Source of the DNA: an uncultured Prevotellaceae bacterium
Lineage (GTDB): Bacteria; Bacteroidota; Bacteroidia; Bacteroidales; Bacteroidaceae
Reading direction: 5' to 3'
DNA: 64,000 nucleotides
NCBI GenBank assembly: GCA_900316285.1
Contig: ONCG01000001.1
Location: forward strand, 149,422-213,421
Part shown: positions 30,982-39,469 of the stretch, in pieces
Layout of the letters: each line of letters starts with the position of its first letter
How positions within the stretch are numbered: the stretch's first letter is position 1
Program-made: the position numbers and the translations under genes
Notes under the pieces: generated by a model
What the model saw: the letters and a program-made list of their open reading frames with translations, nothing else
Told to the model about the DNA's origin: nothing
Database searches by the model: none

Positions 30982-33636
30982 ATGACAGCAAAAGAGATTC
31001 GTGAATCTTTCAAGAAGTTTTTCGAGCAGAAAGGCCATGTGATCGTGCCTTCGGCTCCGATGGTAATCAAGGACGATCCCACGCTGATGTTCACCAATGC
31101 CGGTATGAACCAGTGGAAGGACATCATATTAGGCACGCGCCAACCCGAGCCGCGCCGCCGTGCCGACACGCAGAAGTGCCTGCGCGTCTCAGGTAAGCAC
31201 AACGACCTGGAAGAGGTAGGCCACGACACCTACCACCACACCATGTTCGAGATGTTGGGCAACTGGTCGTTTGGCGACTATTTCAAAGAAGGTGCCATCG
31301 ACATGGCATGGGAATATCTCGTCGACGTATTGAAGCTCAACCCCGAGGACCTGTACGTAACCGTCTTCGAGGGCGATCCCACGGAGGGACTCGAGCGCGA
31401 CGACGAGGCCGCAGGCTACTGGTTGAAGCACGTTCCCGCTGATCACATCATTAACGGCAACAAGCACGATAACTTCTGGGAGATGGGCGACACAGGTCCC
31501 TGCGGTCCCTGCTCAGAGATTCATGTAGACTCGCGTCCCGCCGAGGAGAAGAAGAATGGCAAACCCGGTCGTGAGCTGGTGAACCAAGACGACCCGCAGG
31601 TCATTGAGATCTGGAACCTCGTGTTCATGCAGTATAACCGCAAGGCCGATGGCTCGCTGGAGAAGCTGGCGATGAACGTCATCGACACGGGTATGGGCTT
31701 CGAGCGCCTGGTGCGCATGCTGCAGGGCAAGCATTCCAATTACGATACCGATATCTTCCAGCCCATCATCAAGGAGGAAGAGCGACTCACGGGCCTGAAA
31801 TACACCACCTATGAGGAGGAGGTCAGCCTGGGAACTCATACAAAGCAACAGGAAGACACGAACGTCGCCATGCGCGTCTGCGCCGACCACTTGCGTGCCG
31901 TGGCCTTCTCGATTGCCGATGGCCAGCTGCCGTCGAATGCCAAGGCCGGCTACGTCATCCGCCGCATCCTGCGGCGTGCCGTGCGCTATGCCTATACGTT
32001 CCTTGGCCAGCGCGAAGCATTCCTCTATAAGCTGCTGCCCGTGCTCGTTGAGGAGATGGGCGATGCCTTCCCCGAACTGAAGGCCCAGCAGCAGCTCATC
32101 GGCCGTGTCATGAAGGAAGAAGAAGATTCCTTCCTGCGCACCCTGGAGCGTGGTATCAACCTGCTCAACGGTGCCATGGACGAGCTGAAGGCTCACCAGC
32201 AGACCGTCCTCGACGGTGCATCGGCCTTCCGTCTGTTCGATACCTACGGCTTCCCACTCGACCTGACGGAACTCATCTGCCGTGAGAACGGCCTGACGGT
32301 GAACGTCGACGAGTTCGATGCCGAGATGCAGAAGCAGAAGGAGCGCGCCCGCAATGCCGCTCAGGTGGAGAGCACCGACTGGGTGGAGATTGCCGATGGC
32401 GAGCAGCAGTTCGTGGGCTACGACTACACCGAATACACCTGTCACATCCTTCGCTATCGCAAGGTGACGCAGAAGAAGAACACGTTCTATGAACTCGTGC
32501 TCGACCAAACCCCGTTCTATGGAGAGATGGGCGGTGAGGTCGGTGACCGCGGAGTACTTGTCAGCGAATACGAAACCATCGACGTCATCGACACCAAGCG
32601 TGAGAACAACCAGAGCGTACACATCGTGAAGGAGCTGCCGAAGAACCCCGAGGCAGAATTCATGGCATGTGTCGACGTTGAAGCCCGTCGTGCCATTGAG
32701 TCGAACCACACCTGCACACACCTGCTCGACGCTGCCCTGCGCGAGGTGCTGGGCACACATGTGGAGCAGCGCGGATCGCTCGTCACGGCTGACGGACTGC
32801 GCTTCGACTTCTCTCACTTCGAGAAGGTCACACCCGAGCAGCTGCGCGAGGTGGAACACATCGTCAACGAGAAGATTCGCGCCAACATCCCATTGGAGGA
32901 ATTCCGCGACTGTCCCATCGACGAAGCCAAGGAGATGGGTGCCATCGCCCTGTTTGGCGAGAAGTATGGCGACAAGGTGCGCGTGGTGAAGTTCGGCGAC
33001 TCCGTTGAGTTCTGCGGTGGCTGCCACGCCAAGGCAACAGGCCAGCTCGGCATGGTCCGCATCACGAGTGAGAGCAGCATTGCTGCCGGCATTCGCCGCA
33101 TCGAGGCCATCACGGGTAAGGAAGTGGAAGAAATGTGCGACATGATGCAGGACTTCATGACCGACCTGCGCATCCTTCTGAACAACGCCCCCGACCTGAT
33201 GGCAACCGTTCGCAAGGCCATTGCCGAGAACAAGGAGCTGCAAGGACAGGTCGATGAGTTCCGCGCCATGAAGGCACAGGAGCTGAAGAAGAAACTGGTG
33301 GAAACAGCCAAGGAAGTGGATGGCGTGAAGGTCATCAAGGGCGTGATGCCTCTGGATGCCCAGAGCGTGAAGGACATCGTGTTCCAGCTGCGTAATCAGT
33401 TCCCCGAGAACCTGCTCGTGGCCATCGGCTGTGCCGAGAATGGCAAACCCACTCTCACTGTCTCGCTGAGCGACGACATCGTTGCTGCCGGCAAGAATGC
33501 CGGACAGATTGTCCGCGAGGCTGCCAAGCTCATGCAGGGTGGCGGCGGCGGTCAGCCTCATTTCGCCACTGCTGGCGGCAAGAACCCCGACGGACTGGCA
33601 GCAGCCATCGACAAAGTTATTGAATTAGCATTCTAA
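30982..33636 (+). CDS. alaS: Alanine--tRNA ligase
   Basis: Class II aminoacyl-tRNA synthetase that charges tRNA-Ala and edits Ser/Gly mischarging. In the 884-residue protein: motif 1 region [12 protein letters not shown]; motif 2 around [17 protein letters not shown] and [13 protein letters not shown]; motif 3 ([13 protein letters not shown]); the editing-domain zinc ligands in [17 protein letters not shown] and [13 protein letters not shown]; and a C-terminal DHHA1 domain with [16 protein letters not shown]. Length and order are normal. Confidence 0.97.
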   Translation: MTAKEIRESFKKFFEQKGHVIVPSAPMVIKDDPTLMFTNAGMNQWKDIILGTRQPEPRRRADTQKCLRVSGKHNDLEEVGHDTYHHTMFEMLGNWSFGDYFKEGAIDMAWEYLVDVLKLNPEDLYVTVFEGDPTEGLERDDEAAGYWLKHVPADHIINGNKHDNFWEMGDTGPCGPCSEIHVDSRPAEEKKNGKPGRELVNQDDPQVIEIWNLVFMQYNRKADGSLEKLAMNVIDTGMGFERLVRMLQGKHSNYDTDIFQPIIKEEERLTGLKYTTYEEEVSLGTHTKQQEDTNVAMRVCADHLRAVAFSIADGQLPSNAKAGYVIRRILRRAVRYAYTFLGQREAFLYKLLPVLVEEMGDAFPELKAQQQLIGRVMKEEEDSFLRTLERGINLLNGAMDELKAHQQTVLDGASAFRLFDTYGFPLDLTELICRENGLTVNVDEFDAEMQKQKERARNAAQVESTDWVEIADGEQQFVGYDYTEYTCHILRYRKVTQKKNTFYELVLDQTPFYGEMGGEVGDRGVLVSEYETIDVIDTKRENNQSVHIVKELPKNPEAEFMACVDVEARRAIESNHTCTHLLDAALREVLGTHVEQRGSLVTADGLRFDFSHFEKVTPEQLREVEHIVNEKIRANIPLEEFRDCPIDEAKEMGAIALFGEKYGDKVRVVKFGDSVEFCGGCHAKATGQLGMVRITSESSIAAGIRRIEAITGKEVEEMCDMMQDFMTDLRILLNNAPDLMATVRKAIAENKELQGQVDEFRAMKAQELKKKLVETAKEVDGVKVIKGVMPLDAQSVKDIVFQLRNQFPENLLVAIGCAENGKPTLTVSLSDDIVAAGKNAGQIVREAAKLMQGGGGGQPHFATAGGKNPDGLAAAIDKVIELAF

Positions 33637-33661
33637 AATCAACATCAAATAACTGGGCAAT

Positions 33662-33961
33662 ATGGAAATCAACATCATCAATGGAGAAACAACTATCGTA
33701 GAACTGATAGGCCGTCTCGACACCGCTGCAACGCCCGAAGCAAAGGCAGCGCTTTACGACATCATTCATGCAAAAAACGATGTCGTGATGGATTGTAAAG
33801 AACTCGAATACATCTCCAGTTCCGGACTTCGCATCCTGCTGGAAGCTCAGAAGTCGCTGAAGGCAGCTGGTGGTACGTTGAAGCTCATCAACCTTCAGGA
33901 AGCCGTACAAAACGTGCTCGACATGACGGGCTTCTCGCTCATCCTCGATCTCAACGCATAA
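33662..33961 (+). CDS. STAS-domain protein (anti-sigma factor antagonist-like)
   Basis: A 99-residue stand-alone STAS domain. The core segment ELIGRLDTAATPE and the phosphoacceptor region LEYISSSGLRILL, with Ser53 at the position phosphorylated in SpoIIAA-type antagonists, are clear. Such proteins are controlled by a kinase and a PP2C phosphatase in partner switching; no partner is encoded next to it. It lies 25 bp after alaS and is probably cotranscribed. Confidence 0.9.
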   Translation: MEINIINGETTIVELIGRLDTAATPEAKAALYDIIHAKNDVVMDCKELEYISSSGLRILLEAQKSLKAAGGTLKLINLQEAVQNVLDMTGFSLILDLNA

Positions 33962-34002
33962 ATCAGACAGTAAGAGTAAAAAAGGTAAAAAAGCAGAAGA
34001 AC

Positions 34003-35292
34003 ATGAATAATTGTCTTGACAACATCAACGTAAAAGGTTTAGAGAAATGGATCTTATCCTTTTGCCTCTTTGCCTTTTTGCCCTTCCATGCCTCGGCCAT
34101 CGACGTCAAGGGAAAGAAGAACAGTGCGGTGGTCGATGGTATCAGCTATCAGCTGAATGCCAAGAAGGAAACGGCCATCGTCGTGAAAAGCCCGGATATT
34201 TATTCCGGCGATATCGTCATCCCTGAGAAAATCGAAGTCGACAGCCTGACTTTCTATGTTGAAGAGATTGCTGCGAGTGCTTTCGAGAAAGCAACGGGCG
34301 TGACCTCGATATCTATTCCCAAAGGCATCAGCAAGATTGGTCCACGTGCCTTCTCGGGCTGTTCCAGTCTTACCGCCATCGAATTGCCGAAAAGCATCGA
34401 GGAACTTCCCACGGAACTCTTCTCTGAGTGTTCAAGCCTCGTCGACGTGACGTTGCCGAAGAGCATTCGCAAGATGAGCAACGATGTGTTCAAAGGCTGC
34501 AAGTCGCTGGCAGAGATCGTCATCCCGGCCAGCATCACCTCGCTGCCTCACGGCACTTTCGAGGAATGCAGCAACCTGAAGGAGGTAGAACTGCCCACAG
34601 GCATGACATCGATTGCCAGCAACGCCTTCGAGAACTGCTCGAGCCTGGAACAGATTGTCATTCCCACGGGCGTGAAGAGCATCGGCTCGGAAGCCTTCAT
34701 GGGATGCAGTAGCCTCCGCGAGTTCACGTTCCCCAGCAGCTTGTCGAAAATCAGCAACAGCGTGCTGAAGAACTGCTCGTCGCTCGAAGAGGTACACTTG
34801 CCGAACTCCGTCAGCGAGATTGCCAGCGAGGCATTCCGTTCCTGCTCGTCGCTCGACAGCCTCTATCTGCCCAATTCCGTGGTGAAGATTGGCTCCGGTG
34901 CGTTCCGCGACTGCAGCAACATGCGACACCTGACGCTGCCCAACGGCCTCGTCAGCATCTCGAGCGACTTGTTCCGAGGTTGCACAAACCTTGAGAACAT
35001 CGCCTTCCCCAACGGACTGAAGCAGATTGGCAGCTCGGCCTTCGAGGGCTGCACGAGTCTGGCCAAGATCACCCTGCCTTCATCGCTGAAGGAGATCGAC
35101 GGCTCGGCCTTCGACAAGTGCAACAATCTCATGACGGTGAACGTGCTGGGTGCCACTCCGCCGAAAATCAGCAGCAACTCGTTCAGCAAGACTACTTTCC
35201 GCGAGGCTGCCGTACACATCCGCAAGGGCACGCTCGGCAACTTCCAGATCAATAAGCAGTGGGCGAAATTCCTCGACCTCATTGAGAGATAG
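34003..35292 (+). CDS. BspA-type leucine-rich repeat protein
   Basis: A 429-residue exported protein with about 13 LRR_5 (BspA/TpLRR) repeats of roughly 23 residues, with the pattern IGSxAFxxCSSLxxIxLPxSVxxI from about residue 85 to 390. The N-terminus has a hydrophobic segment (WILSFCLFAFLPFHASA) encoded by a microrepeat of TTTTGCCTC/TTTGCC. No Por-sorting domain or lipobox was seen. BspA-like proteins mediate binding to host proteins, bacteria or glycans; the ligand here is unknown. The N-terminal start is moderately certain (an unusual ~20-residue lead before the signal segment). Confidence 0.88.
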   Translation: MNNCLDNINVKGLEKWILSFCLFAFLPFHASAIDVKGKKNSAVVDGISYQLNAKKETAIVVKSPDIYSGDIVIPEKIEVDSLTFYVEEIAASAFEKATGVTSISIPKGISKIGPRAFSGCSSLTAIELPKSIEELPTELFSECSSLVDVTLPKSIRKMSNDVFKGCKSLAEIVIPASITSLPHGTFEECSNLKEVELPTGMTSIASNAFENCSSLEQIVIPTGVKSIGSEAFMGCSSLREFTFPSSLSKISNSVLKNCSSLEEVHLPNSVSEIASEAFRSCSSLDSLYLPNSVVKIGSGAFRDCSNMRHLTLPNGLVSISSDLFRGCTNLENIAFPNGLKQIGSSAFEGCTSLAKITLPSSLKEIDGSAFDKCNNLMTVNVLGATPPKISSNSFSKTTFREAAVHIRKGTLGNFQINKQWAKFLDLIER

Positions 35293-35297
35293 CCTTT

Positions 35298-35490
35298 GAC
35301 CTTTGAACGCGGCTCTGCCGCATTGAACGGCCGTAGGCCATTGAACCGCTGCGAAGCAGCATTGAACCTTGAGCGAAGCTCTTGAACCGCGGCTCTGCCG
35401 CATTGAACGGCCGTAGGCCTTTGAACCGCTGCGAAGCAGCATTGAACCGCGGCTCTGCCGCTTTGAACCGCGCCGCAGGCGCCTTGAATT
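35298..35490 (+). repeat. Mini-hairpin array 1 (TTGAAC linkers)
   Basis: About ten units of 18-21 bp. Each is a short perfect hairpin with a 3-nt loop preceded by TTGAAC or TTGAACC: GCGGC-TCT-GCCGC, GGCC-GTA-GGCC, GCTGC-GAA-GCAGC, GAGC-GAA-GCTC and GCGCC-GCA-GGCGC. Several stems recur in the same order. It fills the gap between the LRR and TorF-like genes. Confidence 0.9.
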
Positions 35491-35513
35491 CCCATTAAAC
35501 AAAAAAGAAAACA

Positions 35514-36275
35514 ATGACTCATCATATCGTGAAAACCATCGTGCTGATGGCAGCCTTGTGGCTGACGGCAGGTCAGGTGCAGGCACAAAGTCAGCCTCAG
35601 GCCGAAGTAGAGGCCGATCTCGTCAGCAAATACCTCTGGCGTGGCATGGAGAAAGGAGGCATCAGCCTGCAGCCCATGGCAAAGGTGTCATGGCAGGGTG
35701 CCTACGTGAAAATGTTTGGAAGTGCGGGCTTCGACAAGAGCGATGAGGAGGAAATTGATCTCTCGCTGGGCTATGAGTTCCCGTTTGGCCTGAACATCGG
35801 TGTCACCGACTACTGGCAGACGGGCATTGAGCCTAACGACCTATACTTCGCCTACAACAAGGAGACCACGGCGCATCGGCTGGAGGGAAACATTGGCTAC
35901 ACCTGCCGCTATGGCAGCGTGCAGGCCTACTGCATGTTCTACGGCCACGATACGAAGATCGATGGCAGCCAGGCATACTCCACTTACATCGAGCTGACTG
36001 TTCCCTTCCGTCTCGGTGGACTCGACTGGACGGCGAAGGCGGGCTTCACACCTATGGAGAGTGCCGGCTGGACTGTTCCCGACTATGCCACTCTCTCCGA
36101 ATCGCTTCACTACTTCTATGCCGATGGCCCAACCTGTGTCATGGCATCGGTGCGTGCAACGAAGAATCTGAAGTTGCGCGGAGTCACCCTTCCCATCTTC
36201 GCCGAGCTTCACACCAATCCTTACATGCAGACTGCCCACATCATGGGAGGCATAGGGGTCAAAGTAACAAAGTAA
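35514..36275 (+). CDS. TorF-like outer-membrane beta-barrel protein
   Basis: A 253-residue exported protein with a signal peptide (MTHHIVKTIVLMAALWLTAGQVQA) and the TorF/Gcw_chp opening EADLVSKYLWRGMEKGGISLQP. Alternating hydrophobic strands with aromatic ends (LDLSLGYEFPFGLNIGVTDYW, VQAYCMFYG) predict a barrel, and the C-terminus ends in strand residues (IMGGIGVKVTK). The transported substrate is unknown. It is flanked on both sides by mini-hairpin arrays. Confidence 0.75.
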   Translation: MTHHIVKTIVLMAALWLTAGQVQAQSQPQAEVEADLVSKYLWRGMEKGGISLQPMAKVSWQGAYVKMFGSAGFDKSDEEEIDLSLGYEFPFGLNIGVTDYWQTGIEPNDLYFAYNKETTAHRLEGNIGYTCRYGSVQAYCMFYGHDTKIDGSQAYSTYIELTVPFRLGGLDWTAKAGFTPMESAGWTVPDYATLSESLHYFYADGPTCVMASVRATKNLKLRGVTLPIFAELHTNPYMQTAHIMGGIGVKVTK

Positions 36276-36289
36276 CAAGGTAACAAAGT

Positions 36290-36392
36290 AACGGCCGTAG
36301 GCCCACCTTGAACGCGACGCAGTCGCTTTGAACGCGGCTCTGCCGCTTTGAACGCTGCGAAGCAGCTCTTGAACCGCGGCTCTGCCGCCTAC
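36290..36392 (+). repeat. Mini-hairpin array 2
   Basis: Four or five units with the same grammar: GGCC-type, GCGAC-GCA-GTCGC, GCGGC-TCT-GCCGC, GCTGC-GAA-GCAGC, then GCGGC-TCT-GCCGC, with TTGAAC/TTGAACC linkers. The last unit touches the end of the helicase gene, whose stop is at 36389. Confidence 0.85.
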
Positions 36393-37888
36393 GGCCAATT
36401 CACGAGAAACACACACTCCGTGGCACGTGTAAAGGCGGTATAGAGCCAATGCACGTAGTCGGCATCCAGCATTTCTGATGTCACATATCCCTGATCGATA
36501 TACACATGTGCCCACTGGCCGCCTTGTGCCTTGTGGCAGGTGACGGCATAGGCAAACTTCACCTGCAAGGCATTATAGTGTTCGTCTTCCTTCAACTTCT
36601 TCAGGCGCTCGCTTTTCGGACGTACGTCGGCATAGTCTTCCATCACCTTATTAAATAATTGCTCGCTCTGCTCACGCGTCAGGGCAGGAGCCTCCGTGGT
36701 CAGCGTGTCGAGCATCACCAGCGACTGCAATTCATAGTCGTCGTAGTCGGGGAACTGCAGCCACACGTTGGCAAAGCGGAAGCCGTAGAGCTCATGCACA
36801 TTCCGCACGCGCTGCACAACGGCTTGGTCGCCATTGGCAATGAAGTCCAATACTTCGGAACCAACCGCGCCTCCTCCTAATGAAGAGCTGTCAGCAGCGC
36901 CACTGCTCCCCTCTCCTTGAAGGGGTTGGGGGAGGCCATACTTATTCTTCACCACCATCAGCCGATCACCGGTGGTGAGTTCCTCCTCACGACCGAGAAT
37001 GCTATTGCGAATGCCCATGTTATAGATGTTTGCCCGCTTATTGCTGCGCGTCACCACAATGGTCTCGTCGGTGCCCACATGGCTATAACTGGTGTTCAGC
37101 GACTCGATGAGTTCATCGCCGGGAACCCTTCGCACATCGGCAAACATCTTGATGCGCAGGGCAATATCGAGCGGTGAGAGGCGAGGCTCCTGCAATTCTT
37201 CCAGTCCATTTGGCTCAGGAAGGAAACTGCGAATCTGCGTAGCATTCCAAAGGATGCCACTCTCTTCCTCTTGGCGCACCACCTCGTTGAGCGTGCTCTC
37301 AAAAACGCGAAGCCCATAGTTGCGCAGCACCTCTGCCTCTAGGGCCGGGGCTTCCTCCTCGCCCACGGGTGGCAACTGTGCAGGATCGCCGATGAGAATC
37401 ATCCGGCAATCGCCCGGACCACCATAGACGAACTGCACGAGGTCGTCGAGCAGACTGCTTCCCAACAGACTGCCATCGCCAAACAGCGACGAGCTGCCAG
37501 TGCTGATCATCGAGGCCTCATCGACGAAGAACAACGCATTGCGCAAACTGTTAAAGCCCAGGCTGAATCCTCCTTCCAGACTTTTCTGCCGATAGATGCG
37601 GCGGTGAATGGTGGAAGCCTGCTCACCGCTGTTCAGCGAGAACACCTTCGCCGCACGACCCGTGGGAGCCAGCAGCACCAGCTTCTGCCCGAGTCGTTTC
37701 AGCGTGCGCACCATCGCACTGGCCAGCGTGGTCTTACCCGTACCTGCCGACCCACGCAGAATCATCACCGGCTGTCCTTCGCGACAAGCTAGAAACCGCG
37801 TGAAGCAATCCACCGCCAGGTGTTGCTCGCGTGTCGGCGGGAATCCCACCTCTTGTTCTACCCGAAATATAAATTCATCTATCGTCAT
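36389..37888 (-). CDS. RecD-like ATP-dependent DNA helicase
   Basis: A 499-residue SF1B helicase similar to RecD/ExoV alpha but shorter than RecD2. Walker A is LRGSAGTGKTTLASAMV (about 43-59), motif II FFVDEASMIS, motif III ILIGDPAQLPPVG, and motifs V/VI YAVTCHKAQGGQWAHVYID and HWLYTAFTRATECVFLV. No nuclease domain is present. Residues ~318-345 (LPQPLQGEGSSGAADSSSLG) are encoded by a G-rich/C-rich repeat (about 36855-36940) and look inserted. The likely role is DNA repair or unwinding. A leftward promoter lies at 38027. Confidence 0.9.
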   Translation of the reverse strand: MTIDEFIFRVEQEVGFPPTREQHLAVDCFTRFLACREGQPVMILRGSAGTGKTTLASAMVRTLKRLGQKLVLLAPTGRAAKVFSLNSGEQASTIHRRIYRQKSLEGGFSLGFNSLRNALFFVDEASMISTGSSSLFGDGSLLGSSLLDDLVQFVYGGPGDCRMILIGDPAQLPPVGEEEAPALEAEVLRNYGLRVFESTLNEVVRQEEESGILWNATQIRSFLPEPNGLEELQEPRLSPLDIALRIKMFADVRRVPGDELIESLNTSYSHVGTDETIVVTRSNKRANIYNMGIRNSILGREEELTTGDRLMVVKNKYGLPQPLQGEGSSGAADSSSLGGGAVGSEVLDFIANGDQAVVQRVRNVHELYGFRFANVWLQFPDYDDYELQSLVMLDTLTTEAPALTREQSEQLFNKVMEDYADVRPKSERLKKLKEDEHYNALQVKFAYAVTCHKAQGGQWAHVYIDQGYVTSEMLDADYVHWLYTAFTRATECVFLVNWP

Positions 37889-38026
37889 GCTTTGTTTACA
37901 ATCTTTACAGCATTTAGCTCACAAATTTGTATCTTTCCACGAAAGAAAAACAGATTTCTTCAAACGACTGGCAAATAATTCGATTTTTTTATCTAAATTT
38001 GTAGCCGACATCTGAGTAATCAGCTG

Positions 38027-38034
38027 CAAAGGTA
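38027..38034 (-). promoter_or_regulatory. -7 box of the helicase gene
   Basis: The minus strand reads TACCTTTG followed by CAGC, 139 nt before the helicase start. A TAAATTTG on the plus strand (37994-38001) could drive the rightward genes. Confidence 0.55.
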
Positions 38035-38050
38035 GCAAAAAATCTCGAGA

Positions 38051-38137
38051 ATGAAATATAAAATCAACCATAATTACCTGCTGTTGCTGTGTGCCATCAT
38101 CCTGATGGTGCTCTGTGTGCTCAGCGTCCTATCATAA
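38051..38137 (+). CDS. Possible 28-residue membrane peptide or gene remnant
   Basis: ATG to TAA encodes MKYKINHNYL followed by a single hydrophobic helix (LLLCAIILMVLCVLSVLS). A basic N-terminus and one membrane segment fit a real small inner-membrane peptide. The frame stops 5 bp before leader repeat copy B, so it may instead be the surviving N-terminal anchor of a larger gene cut by that insertion. Confidence 0.45.
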   Translation: MKYKINHNYLLLLCAIILMVLCVLSVLS

Positions 38138-38142
38138 ACTAG

Positions 38143-38225
38143 AACTTTTGGAACAGCGAGAGCCAATGATGCTTGCATCTATTTGGCCGAGTCGTGACAA
38201 AAGTCATGGAACAAAGTTACATAAC
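38143..38225 (+). repeat. 84-bp conserved leader repeat, copy B (before the DUF3822 gene)
   Basis: AACTTTTGGAACAGCGAGAG, TGATGCTTGCATC, GAGTCGTGACAAAAGTCATG and AAGTTACATAAC occur in the same order and spacing as in copy A (21477-21560, minus). Both copies point toward a gene start about 40 nt further on. Confidence 0.8.
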
Positions 38226-38265
38226 ATCGCAACATCTCAACTTCTCAACTTCTCAACATCGCAAC

Positions 38266-39099
38266 ATGAACAACCGACTCATCATACGCGTCACCAAGAG
38301 CTCGCTGCTCTTCGCCGTTGCCGACCCTGCAGAACAAAACAAGGTGGCCTTCGAGCCATACATCATGAAGAGTGGCATCTCCCTGGCTGCAAACCTGCGC
38401 GAGGCATTCCGCACCAGCGACCTCCTGAACAGAGACTACGAGCGAGCCATGCTCGAGGTGAACACCCCCACCATGCTCGTTCCCATCCAGGAATTCGACG
38501 AGCAGAGCCTCCGCGAACTCTATAACGCCACCTTCTCCGGCTACGAGAGCTATGCGCTCATCCGCCAGGTGCTGCCGCATCTGAATGCCATCGTGGCATT
38601 TGCCGTGAACAAGGACCTGCGCCTCGTCGTCGAAGACCATTTCACCGACGTGCGCTTCCAGCATGTCATGCAACCCGTGTGGAGCCACATGCTAAACCGC
38701 AGTTTCACGGGTACACGCCGCAAGCTCTATGCCTATTTCCACGACAAATACGTCGACGTGTTCAGCTTCGACAAAAACCGGTTCCGCTTCTCCAACCGCT
38801 TCGAGATGACATCGGTCAACGATGCTGTTTATCACATCCTGCACGTATGGAAGACGATTGGCATGGATGCACAAAGCGATGAACTCTACCTGTGCTTCGC
38901 CACCATGCAGCAACTCAACGAGGCTACGGCCAAGCCAACTGCCGACGCCCCAGCTCAAACCATGGGCATCGTCGATCTGCTGCGCCGCTACGCCAGCAAG
39001 ACCTACACCATCAACCCCTCGGCAGAGTTCAACCGCGCACCCGTCACCCTCGTGAAAGGCATCCCCTTCGATCTCATGGTGCAGTTGCACAAAGCATAA
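38266..39099 (+). CDS. DUF3822 family protein
   Basis: A 277-residue cytoplasmic protein of a Bacteroidetes-restricted family, commonly next to rsmD, as here. The N-terminus LIIRVTKSSLLFAVAD and the central KLYAYFHDKYVDVFSFDKNRFRFSNRF suggest an actin/ASKHA-like fold, which is inference. The start MNNRLIIR at 38266 is preferred over an open frame to 38173, which runs through leader repeat copy B. Confidence 0.83.
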   Translation: MNNRLIIRVTKSSLLFAVADPAEQNKVAFEPYIMKSGISLAANLREAFRTSDLLNRDYERAMLEVNTPTMLVPIQEFDEQSLRELYNATFSGYESYALIRQVLPHLNAIVAFAVNKDLRLVVEDHFTDVRFQHVMQPVWSHMLNRSFTGTRRKLYAYFHDKYVDVFSFDKNRFRFSNRFEMTSVNDAVYHILHVWKTIGMDAQSDELYLCFATMQQLNEATAKPTADAPAQTMGIVDLLRRYASKTYTINPSAEFNRAPVTLVKGIPFDLMVQLHKA

Positions 39100-39466
39100 G
39101 GGCCTGCGGCCGTTCAATGCGGCAGAGCCGCGCGCAAGGCCGCTTTGCGGCGTGTAAGGGCCTTCGGCCGTGTAAGGCTGCTGCGCAGCGGGTAAAGCGG
39201 CGGTGCCGCGTTCAAGGCGACTGCGTCGCGGTTCAAGGTTCTATCTCCGCTACGCTACGAAAGCGGCAAAGCCGAGCGCAAAGGCCTACGGCCGTTCAAA
39301 GCGGCGGAGCCGCGTTCAAGGTTCAATGCGACTGCGTCGCGGTTCAAAGGGCCTGCGGCCGTTCAAGGTTCAACCGCGCCGCAGGCGCGCACTCTAAACT
39401 CTCAACTCTTCTATACCCTCTTAACCGCCCGTAGGGCTTATCTCAACCGCGCCGCAGGCGCCCACA
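39100..39466 (-). repeat. Mini-hairpin array 3 (reverse orientation)
   Basis: Fourteen or more units with linkers GTTCAA, GTGTAA, GCGCAA or GGTAAA, the reverse complement of the array 1 grammar. Stems include GGCC-TGC-GGCC, GCGGC-AGA-GCCGC, GCCGC-TTT-GCGGC, GGCC-TTC-GGCC, GCGAC-TGC-GTCGC, GCGGC-GGA-GCCGC and GCGCC-GCA-GGCGC. A CTCCGCT...GAAAGCGGC segment (39245-39280) resembles the repeat inside rsmA. It fills the whole DUF3822-rsmD gap. Confidence 0.9.
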
Positions 39467-39469
39467 AAA

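Larger units (their letters stand above)
37889..38265. other. Helicase / DUF3822 gap
   Basis: Besides the promoter box at 38027-38034 it holds a 28-codon membrane-peptide frame (38051-38137) and leader repeat copy B (38143-38225), then ATCTCAACTTCTCAAC words before the DUF3822 start. Confidence 0.6.
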
